From: Caballeronia sp. dw_19
Lineage (GTDB): Bacteria; Pseudomonadota; Gammaproteobacteria; Burkholderiales; Burkholderiaceae
Length of the DNA stretch: 64,000 nt
NCBI RefSeq assembly: GCF_018449515.1
Contig: NZ_JAAVUQ010000012.1
Span: forward strand, 1-64,000
Reading direction: 5' to 3'
Every line of letters starts with the position of its first letter. Within the stretch, counting starts at the first letter, position 1. A program made the position numbers and the translations under genes. A model generated the notes under the pieces. That model did not search any database. It had not been told where the DNA came from and saw nothing but the letters and a program-made list of their open reading frames with translations. Positions 50,605 to 60,893 of the stretch are shown here, piece after piece.

Positions 50605-51351
50605 CTAAGCGATCTTCTTCGCCAACCCCAAGTACGTTTCAATAACCTTCGGATTGTGGGCCAATTCGCTGGCAACACCTTCCATTGCGAACTCCCCCGT
50701 TTCGAGCACGTAACCGTAATCCGATATCTGCAGCGCTGCGCGGGCATTTTGCTCGATCAGCAACGTAGCGACGCCCGTTTGACGCAACGCGCTGATGATG
50801 TGGAATATCTCCTTCACGATTAACGGTGCCAACCCAAGACTAGGTTCATCCAGCATCAGCAAATCGGGCTTGCCCATGAGCGCACGGCCAACCGCAAGCA
50901 TTTGCCGCTCCCCGCCCGACAGGGTTCCCGCCGTCTGCTTCCGTCGCTCCTTCAGACGCGGGAACAAGTCGAACACATGATCGAGTTGATCGAGAAAATT
51001 GCGTTCGCCTGCCCGCTTTCGCCGATACGCACCCAAAACCAGGTTGTCTTCCACGGTCATACTCGCAAACAGCTCACGCTTTTCCGGCACAAGACACATA
51101 CCACGTGAAACACGCTTCTCGATTGCCAGCGCAGAGACATCTTCGCCCCGATAGAGAACGGTCCCTTTCGCATAGCCCGTGGACGGAAGTGCGCCCATGA
51201 TGGCGTTGAGCAAAGTGGATTTGCCCGCGCCGTTAGGTCCAATAACCGAAACGATCTGCCCTGCGCCTACGTTGAGTTTTCCGTTGTGAAGCGCCTCGAC
51301 CTTGCCATAACGGACCGACAGACCGGCGACTTGAAGAATTGCATCAGCCAT
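50605..51351 (-). CDS. livF: Branched-chain amino acid ABC transporter ATPase (LivF), locus 1
   Basis: The 248-aa ATPase has Walker [10 protein letters not shown], signature LSGGERQMLAVGRAL, Walker B LLMLDEPS and switch histidine-region EQNAR typical of LivF. Its start overlaps the livMG stop (TGATG). It is the last gene of a livH-livMG-livF operon with an upstream binding protein. Confidence 0.94.
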   Translation of the reverse strand: MADAILQVAGLSVRYGKVEALHNGKLNVGAGQIVSVIGPNGAGKSTLLNAIMGALPSTGYAKGTVLYRGEDVSALAIEKRVSRGMCLVPEKRELFASMTVEDNLVLGAYRRKRAGERNFLDQLDHVFDLFPRLKERRKQTAGTLSGGERQMLAVGRALMGKPDLLMLDEPSLGLAPLIVKEIFHIISALRQTGVATLLIEQNARAALQISDYGYVLETGEFAMEGVASELAHNPKVIETYLGLAKKIA

Positions 51352-53135
51352 CAGTCCACCCCACCCAGATAGGCTTCCAAAACCGCAGGGTCCTTCTGGA
51401 CATCCTCAGGCAATCCTTCTGCAATTCGGGTTCCAAATTCCATCACCACCAACCGGTCGGTCAGATTCATCACGAAATCCATGTCATGTTCTACCAGCAA
51501 GATGCTCATGCCCTCGCCCTTCAGGCGTCGCAGCAACCCCGCCAGTTGCTGTTTCTCCTGATAGCGCAAACCAGCAGCGGGTTCATCCAGCAATAGCAAA
51601 GTCGGATCGCAGCATAGAGCGCGTGCAATTTCCAGAATTCGTTGTTGCCCCAGCGCCAAGCTGCCGGCTTCATCGTAGAGATGTTTTTCCAGGCCCACGC
51701 GTTTGATCTGCTTCGCGGCTTCCGCCATCAAACGTCCTTCTTCCGCTGTGTTCAGGCGCGCGACGCTGCGCCAGACGCCCGTCTTTCCCCGCAAGTGCGC
51801 GCCTATGGCGACGTTCTCCAGAACCGTCATGCCCGATAGCAGTCGCACGTGCTGGAACGTCCGTCCAATACCGCGTTTGACGATTTCACGTGAAGTCAGC
51901 GCATCGATACGTTCGCCCTGGAAGGTGATCGAGCCGCTTGTGGCTTGCAGCACACCGGTGACCAGGTTGAATGTCGTCGATTTCCCCGCGCCGTTCGGTC
52001 CAATCAAACCGATGATCTCGCCCGCTTTCACCTGGAAACTGACATCGTTGACGGCGACCAGACCGCCGAACTCCTTGCGAGCTTTATCGACGACCAGCAA
52101 AGGCTCGCCGATGATCGGCTTCGGGCGTTGCGGCAGCGCTTCCGCGTGCTCGGGGGCACGGGCACGCGGGCCGCTGGGGAAGAGCCGTGCGACGAACGGC
52201 CAGACCCCTTGCCGTGCGTATTGGAGCAACAGCACCATCAACACCCCGAACACGATGATCTCGAAATTGCCATTCGAGCCAAGCAGTTTAGGCAGCAAGG
52301 TCTGCAGATAGTCCTGCAGGACGGTGAGGATCGTCGCGCCCAACACCGCACCCCATACATGCGACACGCCTCCCACCACCGCCATGAACAGGAACTCGAT
52401 GCTGTGATTGAGACCAAACGGCGTCGGATTCACCGCACGCTGCAAATGCGCGTACAGGAAGCCTGAAATCGCGGCCAGCACGGCGGCGTAGACGAAGATC
52501 ACCACACGCATCCACGCGGTATTCACGCCCATGGCTTCGGCCATCGTGCCGCCGCCGCGCAGCGCGCGAATAGCCCGGCCAGGACGACTATTAAGCAGAT
52601 TCTGAACAGATACGACCGCGAGCAACACGACAACCCAGATCAGGTAGTAGATCGACCGCCCGGACTCGAGATGCCATCCGAACAGGTTGAGCACTGGAAT
52701 GCCATTGATGCCGTCGTACTTGCCGAGAAATTCGAGATTCCCAAACAGGAAGAACAGCGATAGCCCCCACGCGATGGTCCCGAGCGGCAAGAAGTGGCCC
52801 GACAGTCGCATGGTGACCATCCCAAGCAACAGCGCGATCAGCGCCGTCAGCACCATGCCCACTATTAACGCGAGCCACGGCGACACACCGAACTGCGTCG
52901 TCAGGTAGGCCGTTGAATAAGCACCCACGCCCACGAACGCCGCTTGCCCGAAGCTCGTCATCCCGCCGATGCCCGTCAACAGCACGAGCCCGATAGCGAC
53001 AATGGAATACAAACCAATGTAGTTCAGCAGCGTGATCCAGTACTCGGGCGTGCGGATCGGATGCGGCAGCACCGGCAGCGCGAATACGACCAACAGAAAT
53101 ACCCAGAAAAACTTGTTTCGCATGACGAATTTCAT
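51351..53135 (-). CDS. Fused permease-ATPase (LivM-LivG), locus 1
   Basis: The 594-aa protein joins an N-terminal LivM-type permease (about 1-315, many helices, with [16 protein letters not shown]) to a C-terminal LivG-type ATPase (about 345-594, Walker [35 protein letters not shown]). A short basic linker with [18 protein letters not shown] separates them. Such fusions fix a 1:1 ratio of the two parts and occur in related bacteria. GAGGAG precedes the ATG at 53135. Confidence 0.93.
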   Translation of the reverse strand: MKFVMRNKFFWVFLLVVFALPVLPHPIRTPEYWITLLNYIGLYSIVAIGLVLLTGIGGMTSFGQAAFVGVGAYSTAYLTTQFGVSPWLALIVGMVLTALIALLLGMVTMRLSGHFLPLGTIAWGLSLFFLFGNLEFLGKYDGINGIPVLNLFGWHLESGRSIYYLIWVVVLLAVVSVQNLLNSRPGRAIRALRGGGTMAEAMGVNTAWMRVVIFVYAAVLAAISGFLYAHLQRAVNPTPFGLNHSIEFLFMAVVGGVSHVWGAVLGATILTVLQDYLQTLLPKLLGSNGNFEIIVFGVLMVLLLQYARQGVWPFVARLFPSGPRARAPEHAEALPQRPKPIIGEPLLVVDKARKEFGGLVAVNDVSFQVKAGEIIGLIGPNGAGKSTTFNLVTGVLQATSGSITFQGERIDALTSREIVKRGIGRTFQHVRLLSGMTVLENVAIGAHLRGKTGVWRSVARLNTAEEGRLMAEAAKQIKRVGLEKHLYDEAGSLALGQQRILEIARALCCDPTLLLLDEPAAGLRYQEKQQLAGLLRRLKGEGMSILLVEHDMDFVMNLTDRLVVMEFGTRIAEGLPEDVQKDPAVLEAYLGGVD

Positions 53136-53139
53136 CGCG

Positions 53140-54195
53140 TCACTCCTCGTCTTCGTCCGAATGCGGACTTGCCAGACTCCGCCACAGCAGCACCGGAATG
53201 ATCAGCGTGAAGACGATCACCTCTTTGTATGCGCTCGCCCAGAACGAGGAATACGATTCAAGCAGCCCGACCAGCAGCGAACCCGCAGCGGCCAGCGGAT
53301 AACTCACCAAGCCGCCCACGATCGCCCCAACGAAGCCCTTCAGGCCGATCAGGAAACCCGAGTCGTAGTAAATGGTCGTGATTGGGGCCACCAGGACGCC
53401 GCAGAGCGCGCCCAGGCCGGCCGCGAGCGTGAAAGAAAGCCTTCCCGCTTGGGTTGTGCCGATGCCCACCAGACGCGCGCCAAGCCGGTTTACCGAGGTC
53501 GCGCGCAGCGCCTTCCCGGAGATCGTGCGGTCGAAGTACAAATAGAGCGCAACGATCAGCACCGCGGCCGTCCCGACCACCCAGAGACTCTGCCCGGAGA
53601 TGGACACGCTGCCGAGATTGAACGTGGCATCGGAGAACGCAGTCGTGCGCGAGCCTTCCGCGCCGAACATCACGAGGCCGAGGCCGACCATCGCGAAATG
53701 CACAGCGACCGCCACGATCAGCAGCAGCAGCGTGCTGGCTTCGGCAATCGGCTCGTAGGCCAACCGGTAGACGAATGGACCCATCGGAATCACGATCAGC
53801 AGCGCGAGCGCGACCTGCAGGATCATGGGCAACGGCTGCATCAGCACGCTCTGCGTCAGCCCATAGACTGCCACCGGGAACAGCAGGTATTTGCCCGCCA
53901 GCACGGCGAGCGTGCGCCCTATCTGCCGGTATCGAGACGGATGCCGCACGATGCCCGCAATCTCCGCGACGAAGCACCCCACGCCCATGGCGATCAGCAG
54001 CCAGCACGTTGCCGGTAGCTTCTGGGTTTGCAGCGCGGCCAGCGTCAGCGCGCCGTATGCCACGAACTCGCCCTGCGGGATGAAGATGACACGCGTCACC
54101 GAAAACACGAGGACCAGCGCGAGCGCGAGCAATGCGTAGATTGCGCCCGTGGTGATGCCGTCTTGCGCGAGAATCGCCGCAATCGATAAGTCCAT
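53140..54195 (-). CDS. livH: Branched-chain amino acid ABC permease (LivH), locus 1
   Basis: The 351-aa integral membrane protein opens [26 protein letters not shown] and has [16 protein letters not shown], the LivH pattern. It is longer than the usual 290-310 aa because of extra helices between about 60 and 150. AGAGGC precedes the ATG. Confidence 0.92.
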   Translation of the reverse strand: MDLSIAAILAQDGITTGAIYALLALALVLVFSVTRVIFIPQGEFVAYGALTLAALQTQKLPATCWLLIAMGVGCFVAEIAGIVRHPSRYRQIGRTLAVLAGKYLLFPVAVYGLTQSVLMQPLPMILQVALALLIVIPMGPFVYRLAYEPIAEASTLLLLIVAVAVHFAMVGLGLVMFGAEGSRTTAFSDATFNLGSVSISGQSLWVVGTAAVLIVALYLYFDRTISGKALRATSVNRLGARLVGIGTTQAGRLSFTLAAGLGALCGVLVAPITTIYYDSGFLIGLKGFVGAIVGGLVSYPLAAAGSLLVGLLESYSSFWASAYKEVIVFTLIIPVLLWRSLASPHSDEDEE

Positions 54196-54328
54196 ACTGC
54201 CTCTTTAGGAGCATCCTGCTACTGGGGCTGCCGGGTCAACCCATCGAAAACATGGCCTGGCACTGCGGGAAAAATGCAGTCTCAAAGCCACGGTTGATAT
54301 CCCGGAACGCTGAGCGCCAGAACGCTAA

Positions 54329-54349
54329 CGCGCCGAATTTGCCGGCGCG
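54329..54349 (-). repeat. Hairpin between binding protein and livH
   Basis: CGCGCCG (54329-54335) pairs with CGGCGCG (54343-54349). Such hairpins after a binding protein gene often raise its expression over the membrane parts. No T run, so it is more likely a stabiliser than a terminator. Confidence 0.45.
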
Positions 54350-54368
54350 CAAGCGATCCATGTCACAA

Positions 54369-55547
54369 CTAGTCGTTCTGCAGCTTCCACTTGCCGTCGA
54401 CAATCTGCACCATCACGCGGGCGCGGTTGTCGAGGCCGTTGTGATCGGTGGGCGTGGTGTTCATCACGCCGTGCGCGAGCGGCAGGTCCTTCACGTTTTC
54501 CAGCGCGTTACGCAGCGCCACACGAAACGCTTCGGTGCCCGGCTGAGCCGTCTTGAGCGCTTCGGGAATAGCTTGCTCCAGCATGTGCCCGGCGTCCCAT
54601 GCGTGACCGCCAAACGTGGATACCGACCCCACTCCGTACGCCTTCTCATAGGCCGCCTTATAAGCCAGCGACGACCTCTTCACCGGGTTGCTGTCCGGCA
54701 ATTGATCCGCCACCAGGATCGGCCCCGCGGGCAGCAATTCACCATCGCAATCCTTGCCGCACACGCGCAGGAAGTCGTTGTTCGCCACGCCGTGCGTCTG
54801 ATAGACCTTGCCCTTGTAACCGCGCTCTTTCAGCGCCTTGGCGGGCAGCGCCGACGGCGTGCCTGCACCCGCGATCAGCACCGCATCCGGATTCGCGCTC
54901 ATGGTCTTCAGCACCTGACCGGTAACCGAGGTATCGGTGCGGGCAAAACGTTCGTTCGCGACAATCTTCAGGTTGTGCGCGGCCGCAGCGGTGTTGAACA
55001 CGCTATACCAGCCGTCGCCATACGCATCTGCAAAGCCGATGAACCCCACCGTCTTCACGCCATGCTTCTCCATGTACTCGGCAATCGCATCAGCCATCAG
55101 GCCGTCGTTTTGCGGCGTCTTGAACGCCCACGAGCGCTTGGCGTCCATTGGCGAGATGATTGCAGCGGAGGCGGCCATCGAAATCATTGGCGTCTTGCTC
55201 TGGCTCGCGGGGTCAAGCATGGCCAGCGAGTTCGGCGTGACGGTCGAGCCCACGATAGCGTCAACGTGATCTTCGTCAATCAACTTGCGCGTGTTCTGCA
55301 CTGCGCGGCTGGTGTCGGACCCATCGTCGAGCACGATGTACTCCACCGTCTTCCCGCCGATCTCCTTCGGCAACAACGCGATCGTATTTTTCTCGGGAAT
55401 CCCAAGCGATGCCGCCGGCCCTGTCGCCGATAACGTCACGCCGATCTTCACCTGCGCGAACGCGGCGCCGCCACCCAAGGCGAGCGTCACCGCGAGCGCT
55501 GCACTCGTCAGCCGTCCCTGCCACTTCCACGGGTTATTCTTGTTCAT
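54369..55547 (-). CDS. Branched-chain amino acid-type substrate-binding protein, paralogue 1
   Basis: The 392-aa exported protein has a signal peptide ending GGGAAFAQ and opens VKIGVTLSATGPAASLGIPE. The mature part is closely related to the product of the next gene upstream (55820-56986), which points to a tandem duplication. GGAGACG precedes the ATG. It probably delivers ligand to the locus 1 transporter. Confidence 0.92.
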   Translation of the reverse strand: MNKNNPWKWQGRLTSAALAVTLALGGGAAFAQVKIGVTLSATGPAASLGIPEKNTIALLPKEIGGKTVEYIVLDDGSDTSRAVQNTRKLIDEDHVDAIVGSTVTPNSLAMLDPASQSKTPMISMAASAAIISPMDAKRSWAFKTPQNDGLMADAIAEYMEKHGVKTVGFIGFADAYGDGWYSVFNTAAAAHNLKIVANERFARTDTSVTGQVLKTMSANPDAVLIAGAGTPSALPAKALKERGYKGKVYQTHGVANNDFLRVCGKDCDGELLPAGPILVADQLPDSNPVKRSSLAYKAAYEKAYGVGSVSTFGGHAWDAGHMLEQAIPEALKTAQPGTEAFRVALRNALENVKDLPLAHGVMNTTPTDHNGLDNRARVMVQIVDGKWKLQND

Positions 55548-55756
55548 TGCATCGTCTCCAGACGCTATGCCATCGCGCATGCCTTGTACGCTACTGCGAG
55601 TTGTTTTGTCGTGCGGTCATGGCTTGACTGCTGCTCATTAACTGCCGCTCAATCTATTTTCGGTCATTGCCTGTGCCTAGGCTCGTTTTCCCGCAGCGTT
55701 AGCCATCAGGCCAGCGCTGCCGAGCCCATCTAAAACGTCCACTCGATAACACCTCG

Positions 55757-55785
55757 AAAAAAAAAGCGCGTTCGAAGCAACGCGC
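55757..55785 (-). terminator. Terminator between the two binding protein genes
   Basis: On the minus strand the stem GCGCGTT/AACGCGC (55766-55772 with 55779-55785) is followed by a nine-T run (55757-55765). It ends the transcript of the upstream paralogue. Confidence 0.88.
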
Positions 55786-55819
55786 CTTGGGTCGGTTCAT
55801 ATCGTCGTGTGGGTCGCGG

Positions 55820-56986
55820 TCAGTCTTTGGCAAGCTTCCACTGCCCGCCGACGATCTCCACCATCACGCGCGCCCGCTGATCGAGTCCTGAGTGATCGTT
55901 TGCGCTCATGTTGAAGATCCCGTGCGAGCCGGGCAAATCCTTCGTGCTTTCGATAGCCGCGCGCAACGCTTCACGAAATGCCTGCGAGCCCGGCTGCCCC
56001 TTCTTCAACGCGATCGGAATTGCCCGTTGCAGCAACAGGCCGGCGTCCCACGCGTGACCACCGAACGTAGACACGGAACCCGCACCGTACGCACTTTCGT
56101 AAGCCTGCTTATAAGTCAGCGCGGCCTTCTTCACGGGGTTCGAATCGGGCAACTGCGCGGCAACCAGCAACGGCCCAGCCGGCAGGAACGTGCCTTCACA
56201 ATCCTTGCCGCACACGCGCAGGAAGTCGTTGTTCGCCACGCCATGCGTCTGATAGATCTTGCCCTTGTAACCCCGCTCTTTCAGCGTCTTTTGCGGCAAC
56301 GCGGCCGGCGTGCCCGCACCCGCGATCAGCACGGCATCGGGATTCTGCGACATGGCTTTGAGAACCTGTCCTGTCACCGATGTATCGTTGCGCGCGAACC
56401 GTTCGTTAGCGACCACCTTGATCTTCGCGACATCCGCTGCCTTGGTAAATTCCTTGAACCAGCTTTCGCCATAAGCGTCGCTGAAACCGATAAACGCCAC
56501 CGACTTCACGCCGTGATTCGACATATGCTGCGCGATAGCGGTTGCCATCAGGATGTCGTTCTGCGGCGTCTTGAATACCCACGCGCGTTTTGCATCCATC
56601 GGTTCGACGATCGTGGCCGCTGCGGCCATGGAGATCATGGGGGTGGAGGTCTCAGACGCCACATCGATCATCGCGAGCGAATTCGGGACCACCGTGGAAC
56701 CAATCAGGGCATCGACGTGATCTTCACTCGTCAGCTTGCGGGCATTCTTGACGGCTTGGGTGGAATCAGTCGCGTCGTCGAGCACGATGTATTCCATCTT
56801 CTGCCCGGCGATCTCCTTCGGCAGCAGCGCAATGGTGTTTTTTTCCGGAATTCCCAGCGATGCAGCCGGGCCAGTGGCGGATAACGTCACGCCAATCTTT
56901 ACGTCTGCGAAAGCCTGCGTACATGCTGCTGCGGACACGCTCGCGACGAGTGTCGCCGTCGAGATCCAGCGTAAAGCCGACTTCAT
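55820..56986 (-). CDS. Branched-chain amino acid-type substrate-binding protein, paralogue 2
   Basis: The 388-aa exported protein has a signal peptide (about residues 1-27, ending ACTQAFA) and the same opening VKIGVTLSATGPAASLGIPE as paralogue 1. Blocks such as GVANNDFLRVCGKDC and YGAGSVSTFGGHAWDAG are almost the same in both. It has its own terminator, so it is a single-gene unit. The start at 56986 follows ACGGGGC; upstream in-frame codons are rejected. Confidence 0.92.
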   Translation of the reverse strand: MKSALRWISTATLVASVSAAACTQAFADVKIGVTLSATGPAASLGIPEKNTIALLPKEIAGQKMEYIVLDDATDSTQAVKNARKLTSEDHVDALIGSTVVPNSLAMIDVASETSTPMISMAAAATIVEPMDAKRAWVFKTPQNDILMATAIAQHMSNHGVKSVAFIGFSDAYGESWFKEFTKAADVAKIKVVANERFARNDTSVTGQVLKAMSQNPDAVLIAGAGTPAALPQKTLKERGYKGKIYQTHGVANNDFLRVCGKDCEGTFLPAGPLLVAAQLPDSNPVKKAALTYKQAYESAYGAGSVSTFGGHAWDAGLLLQRAIPIALKKGQPGSQAFREALRAAIESTKDLPGSHGIFNMSANDHSGLDQRARVMVEIVGGQWKLAKD

Positions 56987-57576
56987 TGATATGCCCCGTA
57001 AATGTGTTTTGTTCACTGGCGCGATTTTACGATTTTTATATCCCGACCACGCGGTCGGTGAATCGGAAGTGTAGCGGACCAGAACCACGCGGGGCAAGCG
57101 TTTTGAAGGAGTTTGAACGCGCGAATGCGTGCCAAAGCACGCATTAAAAAATGCCCGGGGAAAACCCGTACGGAAATGACTGAATTAATGTAAATCGCAG
57201 GCGTTTGAAGACCGTGTCTGGCCCCTTGATCCCGGCAGAATAAATCGATTTGGAAGTGAAAATCCGTGAATGCGGAGTACAAATAAAAAGCGCTGTTGGA
57301 GTCATCCAACAGCGCTTTCGGTCGGGCACTTGATGCCTCGTTGTCTCCTCGTTCTCCACCTCAAAATTCGGTGCAACAGAACTGAAACGGATATTAGATT
57401 GCGCAACCAATACCGACAACCTAGCATTTACCCTAGTGGTGCACGTTAGCACCTTTATTGGGCGCCAGTTTATCCAGGTCCTGTTAAATACTGCAGTTAA
57501 CTGCGGGAAAACCATGGCTCGCAAACGTTATAGTTCGGATCACCAACTAAATTGCGAGGTTTCTACTTGCATCGCT
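56987..57576. other. Intergenic region between two transporter loci
   Basis: The 590-base region carries a strong terminator (57283-57318), a perfect palindrome GCAGTTAACTGC (57493-57504), and probably the paralogue 2 promoter (TAAAAT near 57025 on the minus strand without a clear -35). The open frame at 57144-57524 spans the terminator and is not credible. Confidence 0.45.
57283..57318 (-). terminator. Terminator of transporter locus 2
   Basis: A perfect 14-bp stem, AAAGCGCTGTTGGA (57287-57300) with TCCAACAGCGCTTT (57305-57318), closes a 4-nt loop. On the minus strand a T-rich tail follows. It is about 260 bases past the livM stop. Confidence 0.9.
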
Positions 57577-58551
57577 TCAGCCGCGTAACGGTTTGACCCG
57601 TGCAACGATTTCTCCCACAATGCCGCGCCGGAACAGCAGCACGCATGCAATAAAGATCAGGCCGGTCACGATCGTCACCGACTCTCCGAGCGAGTTGAAC
57701 CAATCTATACCCGTGAGCGAAGACAGCGCAGTGCCTATATCGCCAAGACGATTTTCCAGCGCCACGATAATGAATGCGCCGAGCAAAGGCCCGAACATGG
57801 TGCTCATGCCGCCCACCAGGGTCATTAGTACGACCAGGCCGGACATGGTCCAGTAGGCGTCACCGAGTGTCTCGAAGCCGAGCACCAGCGTTTGAAGCGC
57901 GCCGGCCAGCCCCGCCAATCCCGCCGACAACACAAACGCCAGCAGCTTGAAACGTGACGTGTCGTACCCCAGCGAGATCGCGCGCGGCTCATTCTCCTTG
58001 ATCGCGATCAGCACTTGCCCGAACGGCGAATGCACCACGCGCACGATAAAACCAAACGCCAGCACCATCACCACGAGCACGACGTAATAGAGCGTCAGGT
58101 CGGAACTGAGGCTGATTGCGCCGAACAGTTTGCCGCGCGGCACGCCTTGCATACCGTCTTCGCCGTGTGTGAACGGCGCCTGAAGGAACACGAAATAGAC
58201 CATCTGCGCGAGCGCCAGCGTGACCATTGCGAAGTAGATGCCTTGGCGCCGGATCGCGAACAAGCCGACCACGAGGCCCAATAACGTCGCTATCGCCGTG
58301 CCCGCAATCACGCCGAGTTCCGGCGTAAAACCGAGCGTCTGGATCGCATAACCAGCGGAATAACCGGCACTGGCGAGGAACATTGCGTGGCCGAACGAAA
58401 GCAGGCCCGTATAGCCGATCAACAAATTGAAGGCGGCCGCCAGCAGCGCGAAACACAGCACTTTCATCATGAAAACCGGGTACACGCCGAGGAACGGCGC
58501 CGCGATCAGGCCGGCAAGCAACACGCCGTAGAGCACTTTCCTAACCATCAT
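57577..58551 (-). CDS. livM: Branched-chain amino acid-type ABC permease (LivM), locus 2
   Basis: The 324-aa membrane protein has about nine helices and LLIGYTGLLSFGHAMFLASAGY, the LivM hallmark. Its ATG overlaps the livH stop (ATGA). It is the last gene of the livG-livF-binding protein-livH-livM operon. Confidence 0.93.
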   Translation of the reverse strand: MMVRKVLYGVLLAGLIAAPFLGVYPVFMMKVLCFALLAAAFNLLIGYTGLLSFGHAMFLASAGYSAGYAIQTLGFTPELGVIAGTAIATLLGLVVGLFAIRRQGIYFAMVTLALAQMVYFVFLQAPFTHGEDGMQGVPRGKLFGAISLSSDLTLYYVVLVVMVLAFGFIVRVVHSPFGQVLIAIKENEPRAISLGYDTSRFKLLAFVLSAGLAGLAGALQTLVLGFETLGDAYWTMSGLVVLMTLVGGMSTMFGPLLGAFIIVALENRLGDIGTALSSLTGIDWFNSLGESVTIVTGLIFIACVLLFRRGIVGEIVARVKPLRG

Positions 58552-59432
58552 TTTTCCTTGCCGAAAAGTCCCGCCGGGCGCACGAGCAGCACCAGCGCCA
58601 TGATCACGAAAACGACGGTCGCAGAGGCTTCGGGATAGAACACGCGCGTCAGGCCTTCAATCACGCCGAGCCCGAGGCCGGTCAGGATCGATCCCATGAT
58701 CGATCCCATTCCGCCGATAACAACCACCGCGAAAACCGTGATGATCATCGATTGCCCCATCAGCGGCGACACCTGGATCACCGGCGCGGCAAGCACGCCC
58801 GCGAATGCCGCGAGCGCCACGCCGAACCCGTAGGTGAGCGTGACCATCAACGGCACGTTGATGCCGAACGCCTCGACCATCTTCGGGTTCTCGGTGCCCG
58901 CGCGAAGATACGCCCCCAGCCGCGTTTTCTCGATCACGAACCACGTCGCAAAACACACGACCAGCGACGCCAGCACCACCCAGGCGCGATAATTCGGCAG
59001 GTACATGAAGCCGAGATTCGTTGCGCCGGACAGCAGTTCGGGGACGTCGTAGGGCTGGCCGGATGAACCATAGATAGAGCGGAACACGCCTTCAATCACA
59101 AGCGTCAAGCCGAACGTCAGCAGCAAGCCATACAGATGATCGAGCTTGTAGAGCCAGCGCAACATCGTCCGTTCGATCACGATGCCGAACACGCCCACGA
59201 TCAGCGGCGCGAGCACGAGCATGGCCCAGTACGGCACATTGAAATACGAAAAACCCATCCATGTGAGCATCGCGCCCAGCATGAACAACGCGCCGTGGGC
59301 GAAGTTGATCACGTTGAGCAGGCCGAAAATCACCGCGAGGCCAAGGCTCAGGATGGCGTAGAACGATCCGTTCACCAGCCCGAGCAGCAACTGGCTCATC
59401 ATCGCCGCGAGCGGAATGCCGAAAATTTCCAT
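58548..59432 (-). CDS. livH: Branched-chain amino acid-type ABC permease (LivH), locus 2
   Basis: The 294-aa membrane protein contains LLLGLVNGSFYAILSLGLAVIFGLLNVINFAHG, the LivH opening, and AVVVIGGMGSIMGSILTG near the end. The start at 59432 is chosen; the upstream frame to 59486 lacks conservation. Confidence 0.93.
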   Translation of the reverse strand: MEIFGIPLAAMMSQLLLGLVNGSFYAILSLGLAVIFGLLNVINFAHGALFMLGAMLTWMGFSYFNVPYWAMLVLAPLIVGVFGIVIERTMLRWLYKLDHLYGLLLTFGLTLVIEGVFRSIYGSSGQPYDVPELLSGATNLGFMYLPNYRAWVVLASLVVCFATWFVIEKTRLGAYLRAGTENPKMVEAFGINVPLMVTLTYGFGVALAAFAGVLAAPVIQVSPLMGQSMIITVFAVVVIGGMGSIMGSILTGLGLGVIEGLTRVFYPEASATVVFVIMALVLLVRPAGLFGKEK

Positions 59433-59587
59433 TGAATCTGCCGTCAGAGTAGTTTCGACGCATGCCGCCTGGCTCAAGATGAGCAAGCCGTCATGCGTCG
59501 ATCGATCATGCGGATCGTGTAGCGACGGGGAAGTCTCGAACCCGCGGCGTCACGCGCGCATCCGCTGTGCCGCTGTCAACCCGTCGC

Positions 59588-60811
59588 TTACTTCCACAAC
59601 GCGCAGCGCGATTCAGCCTTGGTGGCGAAAGCCTGATCACCCGGGATGGTCGCCGTGATCTTGTAGTAGTCCCAAGGTTCCTTCGATTCCGCCGGCGTCT
59701 TCACCTGCATCAGGTACATGTCGTGGATCATGCTTCCGTCCGCACGGATGTAGCCATTTTGCGTGTAGAAGTCGTTGATCTTGATCTTGTGCAACTGGTC
59801 CATCACCTTGTCGCTATCCGTCGTGCCGGCCGCTTGTACCGCCTTCAGGTACGTGGTGACCGCGGAGTAATCAGCCGCGTGAAGACTCGTTGGCATCTTC
59901 TTCGTCTTGGCGAAGAAGCGCTGTGCCCAGGCGCGCGTTGTAGCGTCCTTGTTCCAGTACCAGCTATCGGTTGCGACCAGGCCTTGCGCGGTTTCGAGGC
60001 CGAGGCTGTGGATGTCCGAGAGGAAGATCAGGAGCGCCGCGACCTTCATCGTCTTGGTGATGCCGAATTCCTTCGCGGCCTTGATCGAGTTGATCGTGTC
60101 GCCGCCAGCGTTCGCCAGACCGAGCACCTGCGCTTTCGACGATTGCGCCTGCAACAGGAAGGACGAGAAGTCAGAGGCCGACAACGGATGACGGACCGCG
60201 CCGAGCACCTGGCCGCCGTTCGCCTTCACCACATCCGACGTGTTCTTTTCCAGCGCCTTGCCGAACGCATAATCGGCCGTCAGGAAGAACCACGTCTTGC
60301 CGCCCTGCTTCGTCACGGCCGATCCCGTGCCCTTGGCGAGCGCCATGGTGTCGTACGCGTAGTGAACCGTGTACGGCGTGCACTGCTCGTTGGTCAGGTT
60401 GTCCGCGCCCGCACCAATGTTGATGTAGGGGATATGCTTTTCGCCCGCGACTTGATTCGTCGACAGCGCGGTTGCCGAATTCGTACCGCCAATGATCACG
60501 TTCACGCCATCGCGGTCAATCCATTCACGCGCTCGCGATGCTGCAATATCCGCCTTGTTCTGGTGATCCGCGTAGACGAGTTCGATCGGCTTGCCGTTCA
60601 CCTTGCCGCCGAAATCCGCAATTGCCATGCGGATGGCTTCGAGGCCACCCTGCCCGTCGATGTCCGCATACAGGCCGGACAAGTCCGTGATATAGCCGAT
60701 CTTCACCGTGTCGCCCGGGGCCGCCTGGACGTTGCCCGCCATCAGCGAAGCTGTGGCCGTGGCAACCGCAAGGCAGAGTCCCGACAGGCGCGCGAGGGTC
60801 TTCTTCTTCAT
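59588..60811 (-). CDS. ABC transporter substrate-binding protein, locus 2
   Basis: The 407-aa exported protein has a signal peptide (LARLSGLCLAVATATASLMA, cleaved after about VQA). The mature part opens VKIGYITDLSGLYADIDG and is of a different Peripla_BP_6 subgroup from the locus 1 proteins; this subgroup often serves aromatic or other amide-type ligands. GGAGAC precedes the ATG at 60811. Confidence 0.9.
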   Translation of the reverse strand: MKKKTLARLSGLCLAVATATASLMAGNVQAAPGDTVKIGYITDLSGLYADIDGQGGLEAIRMAIADFGGKVNGKPIELVYADHQNKADIAASRAREWIDRDGVNVIIGGTNSATALSTNQVAGEKHIPYINIGAGADNLTNEQCTPYTVHYAYDTMALAKGTGSAVTKQGGKTWFFLTADYAFGKALEKNTSDVVKANGGQVLGAVRHPLSASDFSSFLLQAQSSKAQVLGLANAGGDTINSIKAAKEFGITKTMKVAALLIFLSDIHSLGLETAQGLVATDSWYWNKDATTRAWAQRFFAKTKKMPTSLHAADYSAVTTYLKAVQAAGTTDSDKVMDQLHKIKINDFYTQNGYIRADGSMIHDMYLMQVKTPAESKEPWDYYKITATIPGDQAFATKAESRCALWK

Positions 60812-60893
60812 TACAGTCTCCGTTGAGTTGTTGTTCTTGCGGTTGGCCGCATGCTGATGCGTTGAACGTGCGTTGAGTGTGCGTTGAGCGTTT

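Noticed and set aside
51101-51116. A fourth parS-like site in livF
   Set aside because: Only the right half (CCACGTGAAACA) matches; four mismatches in the left half. Kept only as a weak candidate.
57144-57524. A 126-codon minus-strand open frame between transporter loci
   Set aside because: It spans a perfect 14-bp terminator hairpin and has no recognisable family.
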